Positions 44,786-61,062 of a stretch of DNA of 64,000 nt are shown here, piece by piece (position 1 is the first letter of the stretch; the number at the start of each line of letters is the position of its first letter). The position numbers were made by a program, and so were the translations under genes. This DNA is from Oasisia sp. SBJ-2009 (taxonomy: Eukaryota > Annelida > Polychaeta > Sabellida > Siboglinidae), in contig OZ024857.1 in NCBI GenBank assembly GCA_964017155.1, forward strand, positions 39,402,141 through 39,466,140, read 5' to 3'. The notes beneath the pieces are model-generated. The model saw nothing but the letters and a program-made list of their open reading frames with translations, had not been told where the DNA came from and ran no database searches.

Positions 44786-45477
44786 CTACAACAGATAATA
44801 TCACAAGTGTTCACAGGGATGCCAACAATTAATACAAATACAAAAATTATATATTTATTAATAACTCCTTGTTGTTCCGTGGTAATTTTAAGTCCATCTA
44901 AAAAAGAAAAGTGCATTAGAATGTACAGTCTGTGAATCAGGCACTGAAAATGATATTAAACATACTTACTACATCTGTATGTTATTTTAAATCCGAAGTA
45001 TAGATAACAAATACACTAATAGTTAAAATAAAGTTTTGCAAAGCTGTAATCTTCAATCAGTGAAGTTGTATGGAAGTATAAATGGTTGACTGGAAGCACA
45101 TGAGAACACTTGTATTTGGATAATGTCAAGTGTTAGACCAGTAACTGAACTGTTGTGGTGTTGATGTCACCGAGTCCAGCCTGTGACTGTGCAGTGACCA
45201 CAAGTGATGTCCACCTGCCCCTACGGCCCACACCTGGGTTACCTGAGCCACCCACAGGAGATAAACCAGACATTAAAACGCTACTGAACAGTTTGTGTCG
45301 AGACGTTTAAGTTTGTGCCAGGATGTGTGAGTTAATAGTGTGTAACTAGATACAGCAGTTACAGACAGTGTAGAGAGCACTGGAGGGGGACTGAGGCCTC
45401 AACACACACACACTCCATGTCATCAGAGGGACAACTCCTGATGGCAGTCGCTACACACATCCTACACTGATGTCATT
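44786..45477. other. Region between NAT10 fragment and receptor gene A
   Basis: I searched this for the preceding NAT10 exon (expected GDLIPW-type residues) on the - strand and saw none. The stretch before 45478 probably holds the promoter and 5' UTR of gene A; no TATA box stands out. Confidence 0.5.
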
Positions 45478-45541
45478 ATGATTTATACAGTTATAAGTCT
45501 GGTCTGCCTGTCTGGATGTTATTACGTAGCAGCAGACCAGG
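45478..45541 (+). CDS. Gene A exon 1: signal peptide
   Basis: ATG at 45478 starts MIYTVISLVCLSGCYYVAAD, a short hydrophobic signal peptide. Donor GTAAGT, phase 1. No earlier in-frame extension is needed. Confidence 0.78.
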
Positions 45542-48500
45542 GTAAGTTGTGTTTATTTCATGTCAGCGGGCTGTGTTTTATCACTGATTTTACATTATGA
45601 ATATGTACACAAAAATTAAATGTATGTAAAACATATGTAAAGTCGGTCATGTACTTAAATAATTGTTAAAACAATTTATGTTCATAGAATGTAGATGTTC
45701 GATAAATATAACCAGTATTGGTTAACTTCAAGACAGGACCCCTTTGTATTAAAAAAATGTCATGTTTACATGGCATAATATGTATGAAGAATAAACACAG
45801 CTTACATGGCATATTATGTCACAGGTCCATGGAATGACCAGAAACAAGACAATATTAAACATTTAATTATTAAAATGATTAACTACTAAACTTCCAAACA
45901 GCTCTAAACTGATGTTGTTTGAAAGTGCTTTTAATTAATTTCATTTTACAAACACATCATTTATAATTGACCACAAATAACTTAGTAAACATAATGAGTC
46001 AAGATTTCCCAGTGCAATGTAATTAAATTTCAAGAAATTGCAAAATCTATAATATTATCATGCTTCTCTGCAGAAACTTCTACACAATGAAATTATCCTG
46101 GACAGATTACCAACATTTTCTACAGAAACAACTAATTAAACTATTAAAAGAAGCAATTATCCATGTAGTTTTATGCAGCAAAACAATGTTCATGACGAAA
46201 TCCTTGACTGCAACAGCAGAACTATCAGTTTACGCTTTCCTTTTTAGTAACAAAATATATGCCTACATTTGCTGCTTACACCTAAGGATTTTGGCTAAAA
46301 GGAGTTTGAAATGTAAGATACATTAACTTAAAATCTACAACTTTGAATATGGTAAACCTGGTTAAATTAACATGGCACTTGTGCACCAAAGCATACGACT
46401 GCACTGATCAGCAGAATATCTTATGAGAAGTTACCTCTTCAATATGTAGAATATTTTAATTAAGGCAAAATTATTACCAGTCAGGGGTGTACATATTTAT
46501 TGTAAACTCGTTATATTTCTTGAAGTATCTTGGTGAAAATTCTGATATACCATCATCACAGTATTATCATTTAGTCAAAACAAGGGAGGCTCCTTTGGTA
46601 TAAATGCTCAAATAATGTTTTGATGAACAGACAGCATACATATGGTAATACCTATAGTCTGACTTCCAACATTTAAAACCCAGTGCAAAGCCTATCATGA
46701 AATCAATAACAACATTTACTGTTAAGTTTACAGTTTAATTATGGCTGTATACTTTGGTGGGGAGGCTTCAGATGCGACTCAGACACAAATTTACTAGGTA
46801 TCTGTGTGACAATCAGGTGTCAGTTGACAAGTGAAGCCTCCACTGCCAGGCTGTAAACACCTGTACGTGTGTGAGTCACACGTTATGTATAGACACAACT
46901 ACCTCTCTCTGAGCCAGGGCTGGCTTATTCATACACAAACATAACTTTAAGAACTATTTTATCGAGAGAGACAGACTCCACTGCCTCATGTGTTAAATTG
47001 TATCTTTAATAAATAAACAGTAACATTTTACATGTAGAAGACAAGACAGTGAAGTCTGAGAGCATCACTGAAGTATAAACTATAGAGAAGTTTAAAGATA
47101 AGGGTGGATGAGGAGGGGGATAAAAAGGTTGGGCAAATGGGAGAGAGAGGGAGTGGAGGGACTTTATAGAGCATGTTGTTGCAGACAAAGAATGTGTGGA
47201 AACATGTGACTATTGGGAATAGTTGGTGGGACATTAATACAAGTGAGGGAGGGAAGGGGGAGAGATAGAGAGAGAGGGAGGGGGTGGGAGGGAGGGAGGG
47301 AGGGAGGGAGGGAGGAGGGGAGGGAGGGAGGGAGGGAGGGGGGGGGGGGGAGGGAGGGAGGGAGGGAGGGAGGGAAGGAGGGAGGGAGGGGGAAAAGAAA
47401 GATAGGGAGGGAGTGATGGAGGGAAGGAAAGGGAGGGAGGGAGGGAGGGAGAGAAGGAGGGAGAGAGAGAGGGAGGGAGGGAGGGAGGGGGGAAAGAAAG
47501 ATACGGAGGGAGTGATGGAGGGAAGGAAAGGGAGGGAGGGAGGGAGGGAGGGAGGGAGGGAGGGAGGGAGGGAGGGAGGGAGGGAGGGAGGGAGGGAGGG
47601 AGGGAGGGAGGGAGGGAGGGAGGGAGGGAGGGAGGGAGGGAGGGAGGGAGAGGCAGGGAGAAAAATAGGGGCATATCAAACAATGAGAAAGATGTTAAGA
47701 AATAAAGTGTTCACTACAGGACGTCAGACTGTTGAAGACTAACAACACTGCTGAGCACTGTTGCTTGCACACTAGCCTTGCTCTCACCTCTCTCCTGACT
47801 CCACAACATGGCAGACTGAAACATATTGTAAACAACCATTGACTTCTGTCACCCCTACATCACCCTGTCTCATGTACACCTCTGACACCCCAGTGGGTAC
47901 AGTAGGACTGTGCTCTCTCTCTCTGTCTCACTGACTGGTGACACCTGTACACTGTCACCCTGTCCTTGCAGTGTTCTATGACTACGGGGTGTGGGGAGAG
48001 AGGAACACAATGACCCTGCAGTGTCCCATGGATGACCCGACCGTCCGCATCCAGATCATCAATGCCACGGCCGGCTACTTTGTTTCATGTGACGGCAGTA
48101 TTGACCAGTGGTGGACATGTCATACTCAGTGTTACAACGATGTTGGCTTTGACTTTCCGCCGATGACGATTGGAGACTGGGCACATGCTAGGGAGCTGCG
48201 GGCCTGCCAGGGGGCAGCACAGTGCGAGGTGACGATACTGCAGCTGATAGTGATGTGTGGCATGAAGAGTCTAGCGAGTAACTACGAGTACATCTACTAC
48301 ACCTGCATAGACCCAGGTGAGTAACTACGAGTACATCTACTACACCTGTATAGACCCAGGTGAGTAACTACGAGTACATCTACTACTCCTGCATAGACCC
48401 AGGTGAGTAACTACGAGCACATCTACTACACCTTCATAGACCCAGGTGAGTAACTACGAGTACATCTACTACACCTGCATAGAGACCCAGGTGAGTAACT

Positions 48501-51500
48501 ACGAGTACATCTACTACTCCTGCATAGACCCAGGTGAGTAACTATGAGTACATCTACTACTCCTGCATAGACCCAGGTGAGTAACTATGAGTACATCTAC
48601 TACACCTGCATAGACCCAGGTGAGTAACTACGAGTACATCTACTATACCTGCATAGACCCAGGTGAGTAACTATGAGTACATCTTATGATCTACTACTCC
48701 TGCATAGACCCAGGTGAGTAACTACGAGTACATCTACTACTCCTGCATAGACCCAGGTGAGTAACTACGAGTACATCTACTATACCTGCATAGACTCAGG
48801 TGAGTAACTCATGAGTACATCTACTACACCTGCATAGACCCAGGTGTGTAACTACGAGTACATCTACTATACCTGCATACACTCAGGTGAGTACCTCATG
48901 AGTACATCTACTACACCTGCATAGACCCAGGTGAGTAACTACGAGTACATCTACTACTCCTGCATAGACCCAGGTGAGTAACTATGAGTACATCTACTAC
49001 ACCTGCATAGACCCAGGTGAGTAACTACGAGTACATCTACTATACCTGCATAGACCCAGGTGAGTAACTACGAGTACATCTACTACTCCTGCATAGACCC
49101 AGGTGAGTAACTACGAGTACATCTACTATACCTGCATAGACCCAGGTGAGTAACTACGAGTACATCTACTATACCTGCATAGACCCAGGTGAGTACCTCA
49201 TGAGTACATCTACTACACCTGCATAGACCCAGGTGAGTAACTACGAGTACATCTACTATACTTGCATAGACTCAGGTGAGTACCTCATGAGTACATCTAC
49301 TACACCTGCATAGACCCAGGTGAGTAACTACGAGTACATCTACTATACCTGCATAGACTCAGGTGAGTACCTCATGAGTACATCTACTACACCTGCATAG
49401 GCCCAGGTGAGTAACTACGAGTACATCTACTATACTTGCATAGACTCAGGTGAGTACCTCATGAGTACATCTACTACACCTGCATAGACCCAGGTGAGTA
49501 ACTACGAGTACATCTACTATACTTGCATAGACTCAGGTGAGTACCTCATGAGTACATCTACTGCACCTGCATAGACCCAGGTGAGTAACTATGACTACCA
49601 GGTACATCTACTACACCTGTATAGATTCAGATAAGAATGAACTAGTTACTGTATACAAAGTAGCCAAGTAATATTGCACTAAACAGTTGTATAAATCTAC
49701 TCCTTTTCATGATGTGTACCCCGTAGGTGGCAAAGGCCTCTCGTGTTATAAGGAGTGTTTTGGTGTTAGGGGTGGGGGGCTTCCAGCAAAATAATATTAC
49801 ACTTTCTGGGTACATGCAGTACAGTGTATTTACTTTGTAATACTGGTTGGTGCTTTTTCTATGTAAAGTGTTAGTTTGGATTTGAAATGAGTAAATTTAT
49901 TTCAATGTTTTTTTATAACTGGACAAAGAATTTAGAAATTGATAAATAGGTACAAAATCTGGAAGCAAATATTCTCCTTGTTAAAGTGAACTTTCCAAAC
50001 ATGGCAAGCTACACTTTTATTGAAAGAAATTATGTCAGATTTATAATTTTAAAATCATAGTGTTTGTTAGTTGCTCATTTCAGAAACACACATTTTTCAT
50101 ATGACCAATATAAACACATTTTACTCCGGTCCCTAATTACATGTTGTTTGTTACAGATTCGGGGGACTTCTCCCACTATGATCCCCTGCCAACCACCCCT
50201 GCCCCCCACAGACGACCAACCACAACAACTACACCGTGGGCACATGGGGTGCGCCCCACCAAGACACCCTACAGGAAAAAACACATCACACTACCCCCCA
50301 AGAAGATCAAGATACCACCGAGAAGTACCCAGGCTCCACGTACATCGACCGACGCAACGGTGAAACTTCCCAGGAAGAAACCAACACACAAAACAAATAA
50401 GAAACCCCGCATGGGTGGGGTGGTGGGGGGCCACTTGAAAAGAGTACAGAAAAATGGAGAGAGCCCACAGGATGCAGGTAGAAACGTTGGTAGGTGTAAT
50501 ACTTCTCATAAACAATGAGTGAAATCCAGTATCAAAATGTGCTGTATTCATACTCTAATGTCTGAAATATGTTCAAGCATACCTACTGTATGCTAACAGG
50601 TCAAATATGGTAGGTAGCTAGACATTTTTGTTATAGAATGTGTAGCAGGTATCTTCAGTGTGACAGTAAAAGTGGTAAGTTCTTATATAGTAATCTTCAG
50701 GATTGCTCAAAGTGCTATACACTCTACTCTTGGGGTGACCTGTTCAATCGAACATCATCTCGGCTTCTCTGGGAAGCATAATGTGCAAAGACTATTTGTA
50801 TACAAATATCCACAACTGTCTATAGCCAGGTACTCATTCATACAGCTGAGTGAACTGGAGTGAAAAAACTGCCCAAGTTTTTACAGTAATGGGATCTAAA
50901 CCTGGGTTCTCTCAATGAAGAGGCTGAGGCTCTAGTCACCGTGCGACCATGGTACTACTGTAATCACTCATGCAAAGCCCTCCTGAATCAGAAGATAGGG
51001 ATGACTCTACACTCAGCCAGCAAGACCACCTGTAATGGCAGCAGAAAACTACTTTCTATGATCAAGGGTGCAGACCACTACTTTCTGGAGAGCAAGGGTA
51101 CAGACCACTACTTTCTCGAAGAGCAAGGGTACAGACCACTACTTTCTGGAGAGCAAGGGAGCAGACCATTACTTTCTAGGAGCAAGGGTACAGACCACTA
51201 CCTTCTAGAAGAGCAAGGGTGCTACTTTCTAGGAGAGCAAGGGTACAGACCACTATTTTCTAGGAGAGCAAGGAAGCAGACCACTATTTCTAGGAGAGAA
51301 AGGTTGAAAGCCACCACTTTCTGGGAGCACCATGCAGGGAGACACCCCCACCTATGCCTGACATTAAAACCATTAATGAGCCATTAATTCAGACTTCATG
51401 TCAAACATATGGAGATGTCACAACCATGGTCAAAGGAGACAGTTTCCAGTGATGATATGTCAATGAAGTAACACATCCAGTAGACGCTGCACAATAAACT

Positions 51501-53411
51501 GAGACGGTGGTCACTATCTATATAAAATTTACATATAAGCATTACTGGCAGTCACATTACCATGTTTGTATATAACTTGTTATGTGAGAGCCAAGGTGCA
51601 ATCACTAACAATGATTGAAAGTACAACAAGCATGTGACTAATTTAAATAACAAGAATACGGAAGCTTACTGAAAGTTCCATACGTATGTTTAAATAATAA
51701 TTTGCATGAGTTGATAAGTGTTGTCTTTGTTACTGAAATGTAAAGAACATTATCATGAAGTTTGCAACAATTTTAGTCTCTAGATTTAAACGTGTTATGT
51801 TGTAGGAGTCATTGTTGGTGTGGTTGTGGCTGTGGGCGTGGTATTGGCCGCAGCAATAGCTGCCTTCGTGATATACAAGAAAAAGTAAGAATCACCACAA
51901 CTGATAATATAACTTTATGTTCCAGTCTACCCAGCTCACCAACTTCACATGGTACATAATTACAAACACAACAACTGGTTTACTTTAAATATACACAATT
52001 ACTTGGTATATCTAGGTACCAAACAGGTTGATAACTCAACAAGATTGGTTTGCAATGGGACTAAGTTGGAATGGAATCTGTTTCAAATATTACAAATGAT
52101 TTATTGAAGACTGTACTTCATAAGTGTCACTTAAGTTCAACCTCAGACGATCTCCATCACAATAATAATTTACAATCCGTCCTTCCCATGCTAATAACTG
52201 AATAATGATAATTACTTGTATAATGATCATTACCTGAATACTTTGTACATGCACACTAAAATCAAATCCCACATAATGCCATGTTCATATGTTGATATGA
52301 TATGAACATTATATACAAGGTAATTTCGTATAAATTCCATGACGTTTCTGCCTGCAATCTTCAGGCGACGTGGCCATGCCACCAGACCAGTGAAACAGAC
52401 AAATATCGAGGATCTGAACCCATATGAAGAGATCAAGGAGGAAAGTACAACTGTTGGAAACAACGTCCACCACAGCACGCAGGGCTTCCCCAGAGCCATG
52501 ACTGGGGACACAGACAACTATCTATCTGGTCGAGTCTCCTCAGACAACAGAGGTGACACCGAGTCAATCGCGCCAACAACAACTGACAGTCTCTTCACAA
52601 AGTCAAACACAGAGCAGGAGAATGACGACCAGGAACCAAAAGTACTACGTTTACCTCTTAAACAATAACAAGTTACTGTAACATTCCCTGTAAGCCGCTA
52701 TAAAATATTGAGTAAAAAGACTGGGCATACTTTAATTTGTTATTACCTGAAGATGATCTTGAGATAGGATATCATTCTCTAAACCCACAATGTCAGAATA
52801 AGCCAAATGATTGTGGACACCGTAACTATTAAACAGTCAAGCAAACTAAACACAAATTTAAAATGATCAAAATTTGCCTTATTCATATTATAGAGGAGGG
52901 TATGTTTTCCAGTATGACATCAAGAGTGACAAAAATGTTACTGTCACAAATAATCGACCATAAACAATGAAACCATGTGCCTTTGAGTGATGCCACTTTA
53001 TGATACATTTTCACCTTGTAGCCTTCAACGTCCCAGCAAGACGAACACAAAACAGATTTTCGCCCGACACCAACAATCCCAGAAGAAAGCAACGACTCCC
53101 AGCCGACCACATCACCTGCACAAGACACTGCTGGGCAGAACCCAGCCAGCCCAGAGGAGAAGCCCACGGTCCGACAGACTCCCCCTATCCCAACCACCTC
53201 CCCTCTGCCCTCCCCAACCCACAAGAGAGGGAAGTCATACGCAAAGCCCTACAGTTATGACAAGAGCCCTGGGGAAGAGGTGCAGGATGGAGCCAACAAA
53301 CACGAGATCAAGTACGCCCAGTTGGACCACACTGGTCCAAGGAACGGAGGCACTCCAAGACACCTTCCAACACAGGAGAAAGTCACCTATGCAGATATCA
53401 AACTGTTTTAG
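45478..53411 (+). CDS. Receptor gene A: SUEL/Gal-lectin-like type I membrane protein with ITIM-type tail
   Basis: Exons 45478-45541, 47972-48316, 50157-50477, 51806-51884, 52365-52641, 53022-53411; phases 1,1,1,2,0; 491 residues. Order: signal peptide (about 1-19), 8-Cys SUEL-like lectin domain (about 22-136), Thr/Pro/Lys-rich stalk, membrane helix (GVIVGVVVAVGVVLAAAIAA), and a tail of about 220 residues. The tail contains NPYEEI (Src-family SH2-type site), IKYAQL and VTYADI. The last two fit the ITIM consensus [ILVS]xYxx[ILV] and their tyrosines are 25 residues apart, near the C-terminus. By analogy with known ITIM receptors it may bind sugar or a ligand outside and recruit SH2 phosphatases inside; that role is inferred. 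It heads a cluster with genes B and C. The 53022 exon has no ATG in frame and is easy to miss. Confidence 0.82.
47225..47655. repeat. (GGGA)n polypurine microsatellite
   Basis: About 430 bp of nearly pure purine on the + strand in gene A intron 1, interrupted by two GAAAGATA/C GGGAGGGAGTGATGG islands that repeat each other (about 47391 and 47493). It could form triplex or quadruplex DNA. Confidence 0.95.
47972..48316 (+). CDS. Gene A exon 2: SUEL/Gal-lectin-like domain
   Basis: Acceptor TGTCCTTGCAG; donor GTGAGT, phases 1 and 1. Reads MTLQCPMDD, RIQIINATAGYF, RACQGAAQCEVTILQ and YEYIYYTC, with 8 cysteines in the order of SUEL-type lectin domains. The classic YGR and DPC.KY sugar motifs are not evident, so sugar binding is uncertain. 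Confidence 0.82.
48317..49610 (+). repeat. 43-bp tandem repeat carrying the lectin exon 3' end and splice donor
   Basis: About 30 copies of GTGAGTAACTACGAGTACAT + CTACTACACCTGCATAGACC + CAG. Each repeats the last residues of exon 2 (NYEYIYYTCIDP) plus a strong CAG|GTGAGT donor. Only the first donor ends a sensible exon, because reading past it gives GE then TAA. Variants (CTCATGAG, ACTCAG, TACTCC) are arranged in alternating blocks. Confidence 0.93.
50157..50477 (+). CDS. Gene A exon 3: Thr/Pro/Lys stalk
   Basis: Acceptor TTGTTACAG; donor GTAGAA, phases 1 and 1. Low-complexity, likely O-glycosylated stalk (PTTPAPHRRPTTTTTP), then unusually basic (KKHITLPPKKIKIPPR). Confidence 0.78.
51055..51310 (+). 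repeat. About 30-bp tandem repeat (gene A intron)
   Basis: About eight imperfect copies of AGCAAGGGTACAGACCACTA + CTTTCTGGAG in the intron between the stalk and membrane exons. Confidence 0.85.
51806..51884 (+). CDS. Gene A exon 4: transmembrane helix
   Basis: Acceptor TATGTTGTAG; donor GTAAGA, phases 1 and 2. Encodes GVIVGVVVAVGVVLAAAIAA then FVIYKKK: hydrophobic span plus basic stop-transfer. Same 79-bp length and phases as the B and C membrane exons. Confidence 0.87.
52365..52641 (+). CDS. Gene A exon 5: proximal cytoplasmic tail with YEEI
   Basis: Acceptor CAATCTTCAG, phase 2. Reads NIEDLNPYEEIKEES; pYEEI is the preferred Src-family SH2 site. The donor GTACTA is weak. If not spliced, translation ends ten codons later (KVLRLPLKQ then TAA at 52666-52668). 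Confidence 0.75.
53022..53411 (+). CDS. Gene A exon 6: distal tail with two ITIM-type motifs
   Basis: Acceptor TCACCTTGTAG, phase 0. Open for 129 codons to TAG at 53409. Pro/Thr/Ser-rich, then HEIKYAQLDHTG (Tyr codon 53313) and EKVTYADIKLF (Tyr codon 53388). The other two frames are also open but lack these motifs. A possible ATTAAA poly(A) signal is at 53638. Confidence 0.78.
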   Translation, partial: PSTSQQDEHKTDFRPTPTIPEESNDSQPTTSPAQDTAGQNPASPEEKPTVRQTPPIPTTSPLPSPTHKRGKSYAKPYSYDKSPGEEVQDGANKHEIKYAQLDHTGPRNGGTPRHLPTQEKVTYADIKLF

Positions 53412-54300
53412 TGTGAGCTTATGGACAGAATGTGGGCTTTCCTGTGCAGTGAAATGATGTCAAGGTGATGATATAAGGACAATGCAAACCGGCAGATTGT
53501 TTGAATGTGTGTCTTGAGAGCTGTGTTTCATTACTGAATCATTTCCTTCATGGTTGGAGCATTGCTTAATTTCAACTTCCTTTTGTAACTAAAGCTTATT
53601 ACTGTGCCTGCCTTACTATTGTGTATGATGCTATATTATTAAAATGTATGAATGGTAGACACCTCCTGTTGTCAAAATGGTTCAGACTATGTTATTTTGA
53701 TTAATTGATTTCCAGAATTGGGTCATGTGTCAATGAACTTACAACAGTCTTACGTGAACAAATTGGTTTGTTCAGCCAAATGTGTTATTACAACATAACT
53801 GTGCACTATTGTATGTATGGGAACGGGGTGGATTGGAACACTGGCTTAGTGTATAAGTAATAGTGACATCTAGCCCATATGTTCTGGCCCAAAATGGAAG
53901 GATTATATGGTTGTAAACAAATGCATCCAATCTGCAAAAGAAATACATCATGCTCTCTATCGCTACCCTAATTCTACAGGACCTAGCAGATATATATATC
54001 TCGTGCTGGAGTTTCCCCTTTTTCATGACAACGCCGCGATTAAATCAGGGAAGTGCTATGTGTCACATGTTCATTCAATATTATGTACATGCAGCTTGAA
54101 TCAGCCATGTGTGACAGCTACCATGACAGCTACCAAAATAGCTTGGTCTACCGGACACAGTAGTCTGATATTCACGGGACACCAAGGGGGTGTCAATGAT
54201 CTCTGCAGAGACACTGGAATTTGGGTGTAGATTTCTCAAAGAACTGTGTTGATTTAAACACCTAGCTGCCTGAGAGAAGAGACGCCTGCTGAACTACACA
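53412..54300. other. Gene A 3' UTR and A/B intergenic region
   Basis: No exon or repeat recognised apart from the possible ATTAAA at 53638. The 5' UTR and promoter of gene B should lie shortly before 54301. Confidence 0.5.
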
Positions 54301-58890
<4,590 letters not shown>

Positions 58891-59145
58891 CTAATGGAGG
58901 AGACACCGTCAACGTATAACACCCTTACAACATCTCAGCCTCAGTGACAGTCTGAACACATGTATGAACCCGTTGATAGAGAATATTACAACATCACATC
59001 AGATCCTGTGACATACGAGAACACTCAGGTGAACTCAACAGTAGGTGGCAGCACTGGTCTTACCACCGGAGACTCAACCAAACGACAGCAGCAGACTTCA
59101 ACTGAGAGCGACTACACTGAGCCGTACAGTCATATGCCAGTCTGA

Positions 59146-60363
59146 CTGGGTGTGACTGTAGTATGATGACAACACTTGCAATCATCTGCCCCTCTCCATA
59201 CAGCACAGTACAAAAACCGATGTGTATATATTTGAAGAAATATTTGTAGTAACAGTAGATGTAGTAAATACAGTTATCAGAATGGCCCAAGATCACGTAC
59301 AGTGTGTACAGACTGTATTGTAAATCACAGCAGTAAAACCACAGCACGGCTTTACCATACTATATCAAAAACAATGCAATGTTTAAAAAATGCTGTCAAC
59401 AACTTTTTTACTCTGACCAATCAGTAGTTGTATTAGTGTGATGACAAACTGCATATGTACCACATATTTCTTAATAATAACAACTTTATTTTATATACAT
59501 GTGGCGCCAAGTATTCAGATATTCATCTGTTCAAAGACATATAAAACACAACAATGTTCAACACATAATCACTATAAAAGGCTATCTAAAACTTGTAATA
59601 GTTATTTTACACTTATGTAAAATTAATTATTAATAAGCTCAATATTGGCTTCACTAACCACTAAAAATAAATGGTTTTCCATTATATGTTTACTACTGCT
59701 ACAATGTACTAGCAAAATAAAATTTGGAATATGACCTATGGTCACAGTTTGTCATTATTGCTGGCATATGTGCATATGTCTGTATTTTCATTTGCAAGCC
59801 ATTAGCCATGGTCAGGAATTTTTAATGACCATTTCTATGTGTGGTCAAATAAAGGTAAGAAATTTGTATGTTTTGTCAAGCTGAGCAAAAGTAAATTGAC
59901 CCTATTGTCAATAGTCAGCAGAAACTCAAAATGACACAATTGTAGTACAGTGTAAATAGCCTGAAGCAGTTGTCCTTGGTTCTTCAATAGCACCTTTGTG
60001 ATTCCACCAGGCCAAGCTGAATGATTATCTGATGTTGGCATGTCACCCACTCGCAGCATGGAAGACTACACCATAAGTACAAAGAGCTGACCAGGAAGAT
60101 ATTTAACTGGTATGTTTAGCTTCATTCAGGCACATTATAATTAGCCCCATAGCTGTGCTAGTTTGAAATCTGGCTCACACTCACTGGGACATGAATCAAG
60201 ATTGCTCTACAGACACAAGACACCTGCTGGATCCTATGATACCAGAACTTCTTGCTGACTTCTGCTAGCAGGTAGCTGATGCATGTTGCAGGACACAACC
60301 TATCTTTGTGACAGACGCCAGGTGCCCACAAGACACTGGGAGGAGACTGCCAAGGGAGACATC
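59146..60363. other. Gene B 3' region and B/C intergenic
   Basis: No exon recognised. Just before 60364 lies the presumed 5' UTR of gene C. The stretch is AT-rich and unique. Confidence 0.5.
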
Positions 60364-60439
60364 ATGGCAACTTCAGTCATCATCATCATTCTGGTTATTA
60401 TTCCAATTTGTCAGCAAACTGATGGACTATCAACAACTT
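60364..60439 (+). CDS. Gene C exon 1: signal peptide
   Basis: ATG at 60364 starts MATSVIIIILVIIPICQQTD, strongly hydrophobic. Donor GTAAGT, phase 1. An in-frame ATG at 60283 would place 27 polar residues first, so I prefer 60364. Confidence 0.82.
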
Positions 60440-60798
60440 GTAAGTACTACGTCTGTGAAGTTTTGAGGTGAAGAATGTAACAGGCATTGATGTACACACA
60501 AATAAAAATGTGGAACATTAAAAACATGAGTCAACCAAAACTTAGTTAACATTTGGAGATTGTGACCACATGTATTTTGAACACAGGTGGCATAATTCCC
60601 TATTATTAACCTCACACTGTTGCTTTATGTGTAGCCTATGTTATAACATTATTATTAAAGCTAATTTGATGCATTGCACCTTTCCTGTAATTTATATTTA
60701 TTGTTTGTTGTTTAAATAGAAAGAAACGTTATCTTGCTTAAATACACAAACAATTTTTTTACATGAATAATAAGTCAAAATGTTATTCAGTACAGATA

Positions 60799-60807
60799 TA
60801 TATATAT

Positions 60808-60863
<56 letters not shown>
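60799..60863. repeat. (AT)n microsatellite
   Basis: AT dinucleotide run in gene C intron 1, with one phase change near 60820. Confidence 0.95.
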
Positions 60864-60867
<4 letters not shown>

Positions 60868-61062
60868 TATAGTTTTTATAAGGTGAAACCTTGTAATGCA
60901 ATAATTGCCTATGATACGAACATGCTTCTGAACTCTAACTGAAGTGGCCAACAAGCATGGCTTCAAGATGAGGCAGAAAGTTAAGAATAGCTGTGTCAAT
61001 AATGTGTTCCCATAAACGGCAGTGCAGCAATACAGTGTTAATGTAATGTTTCTTTTTTGTAG

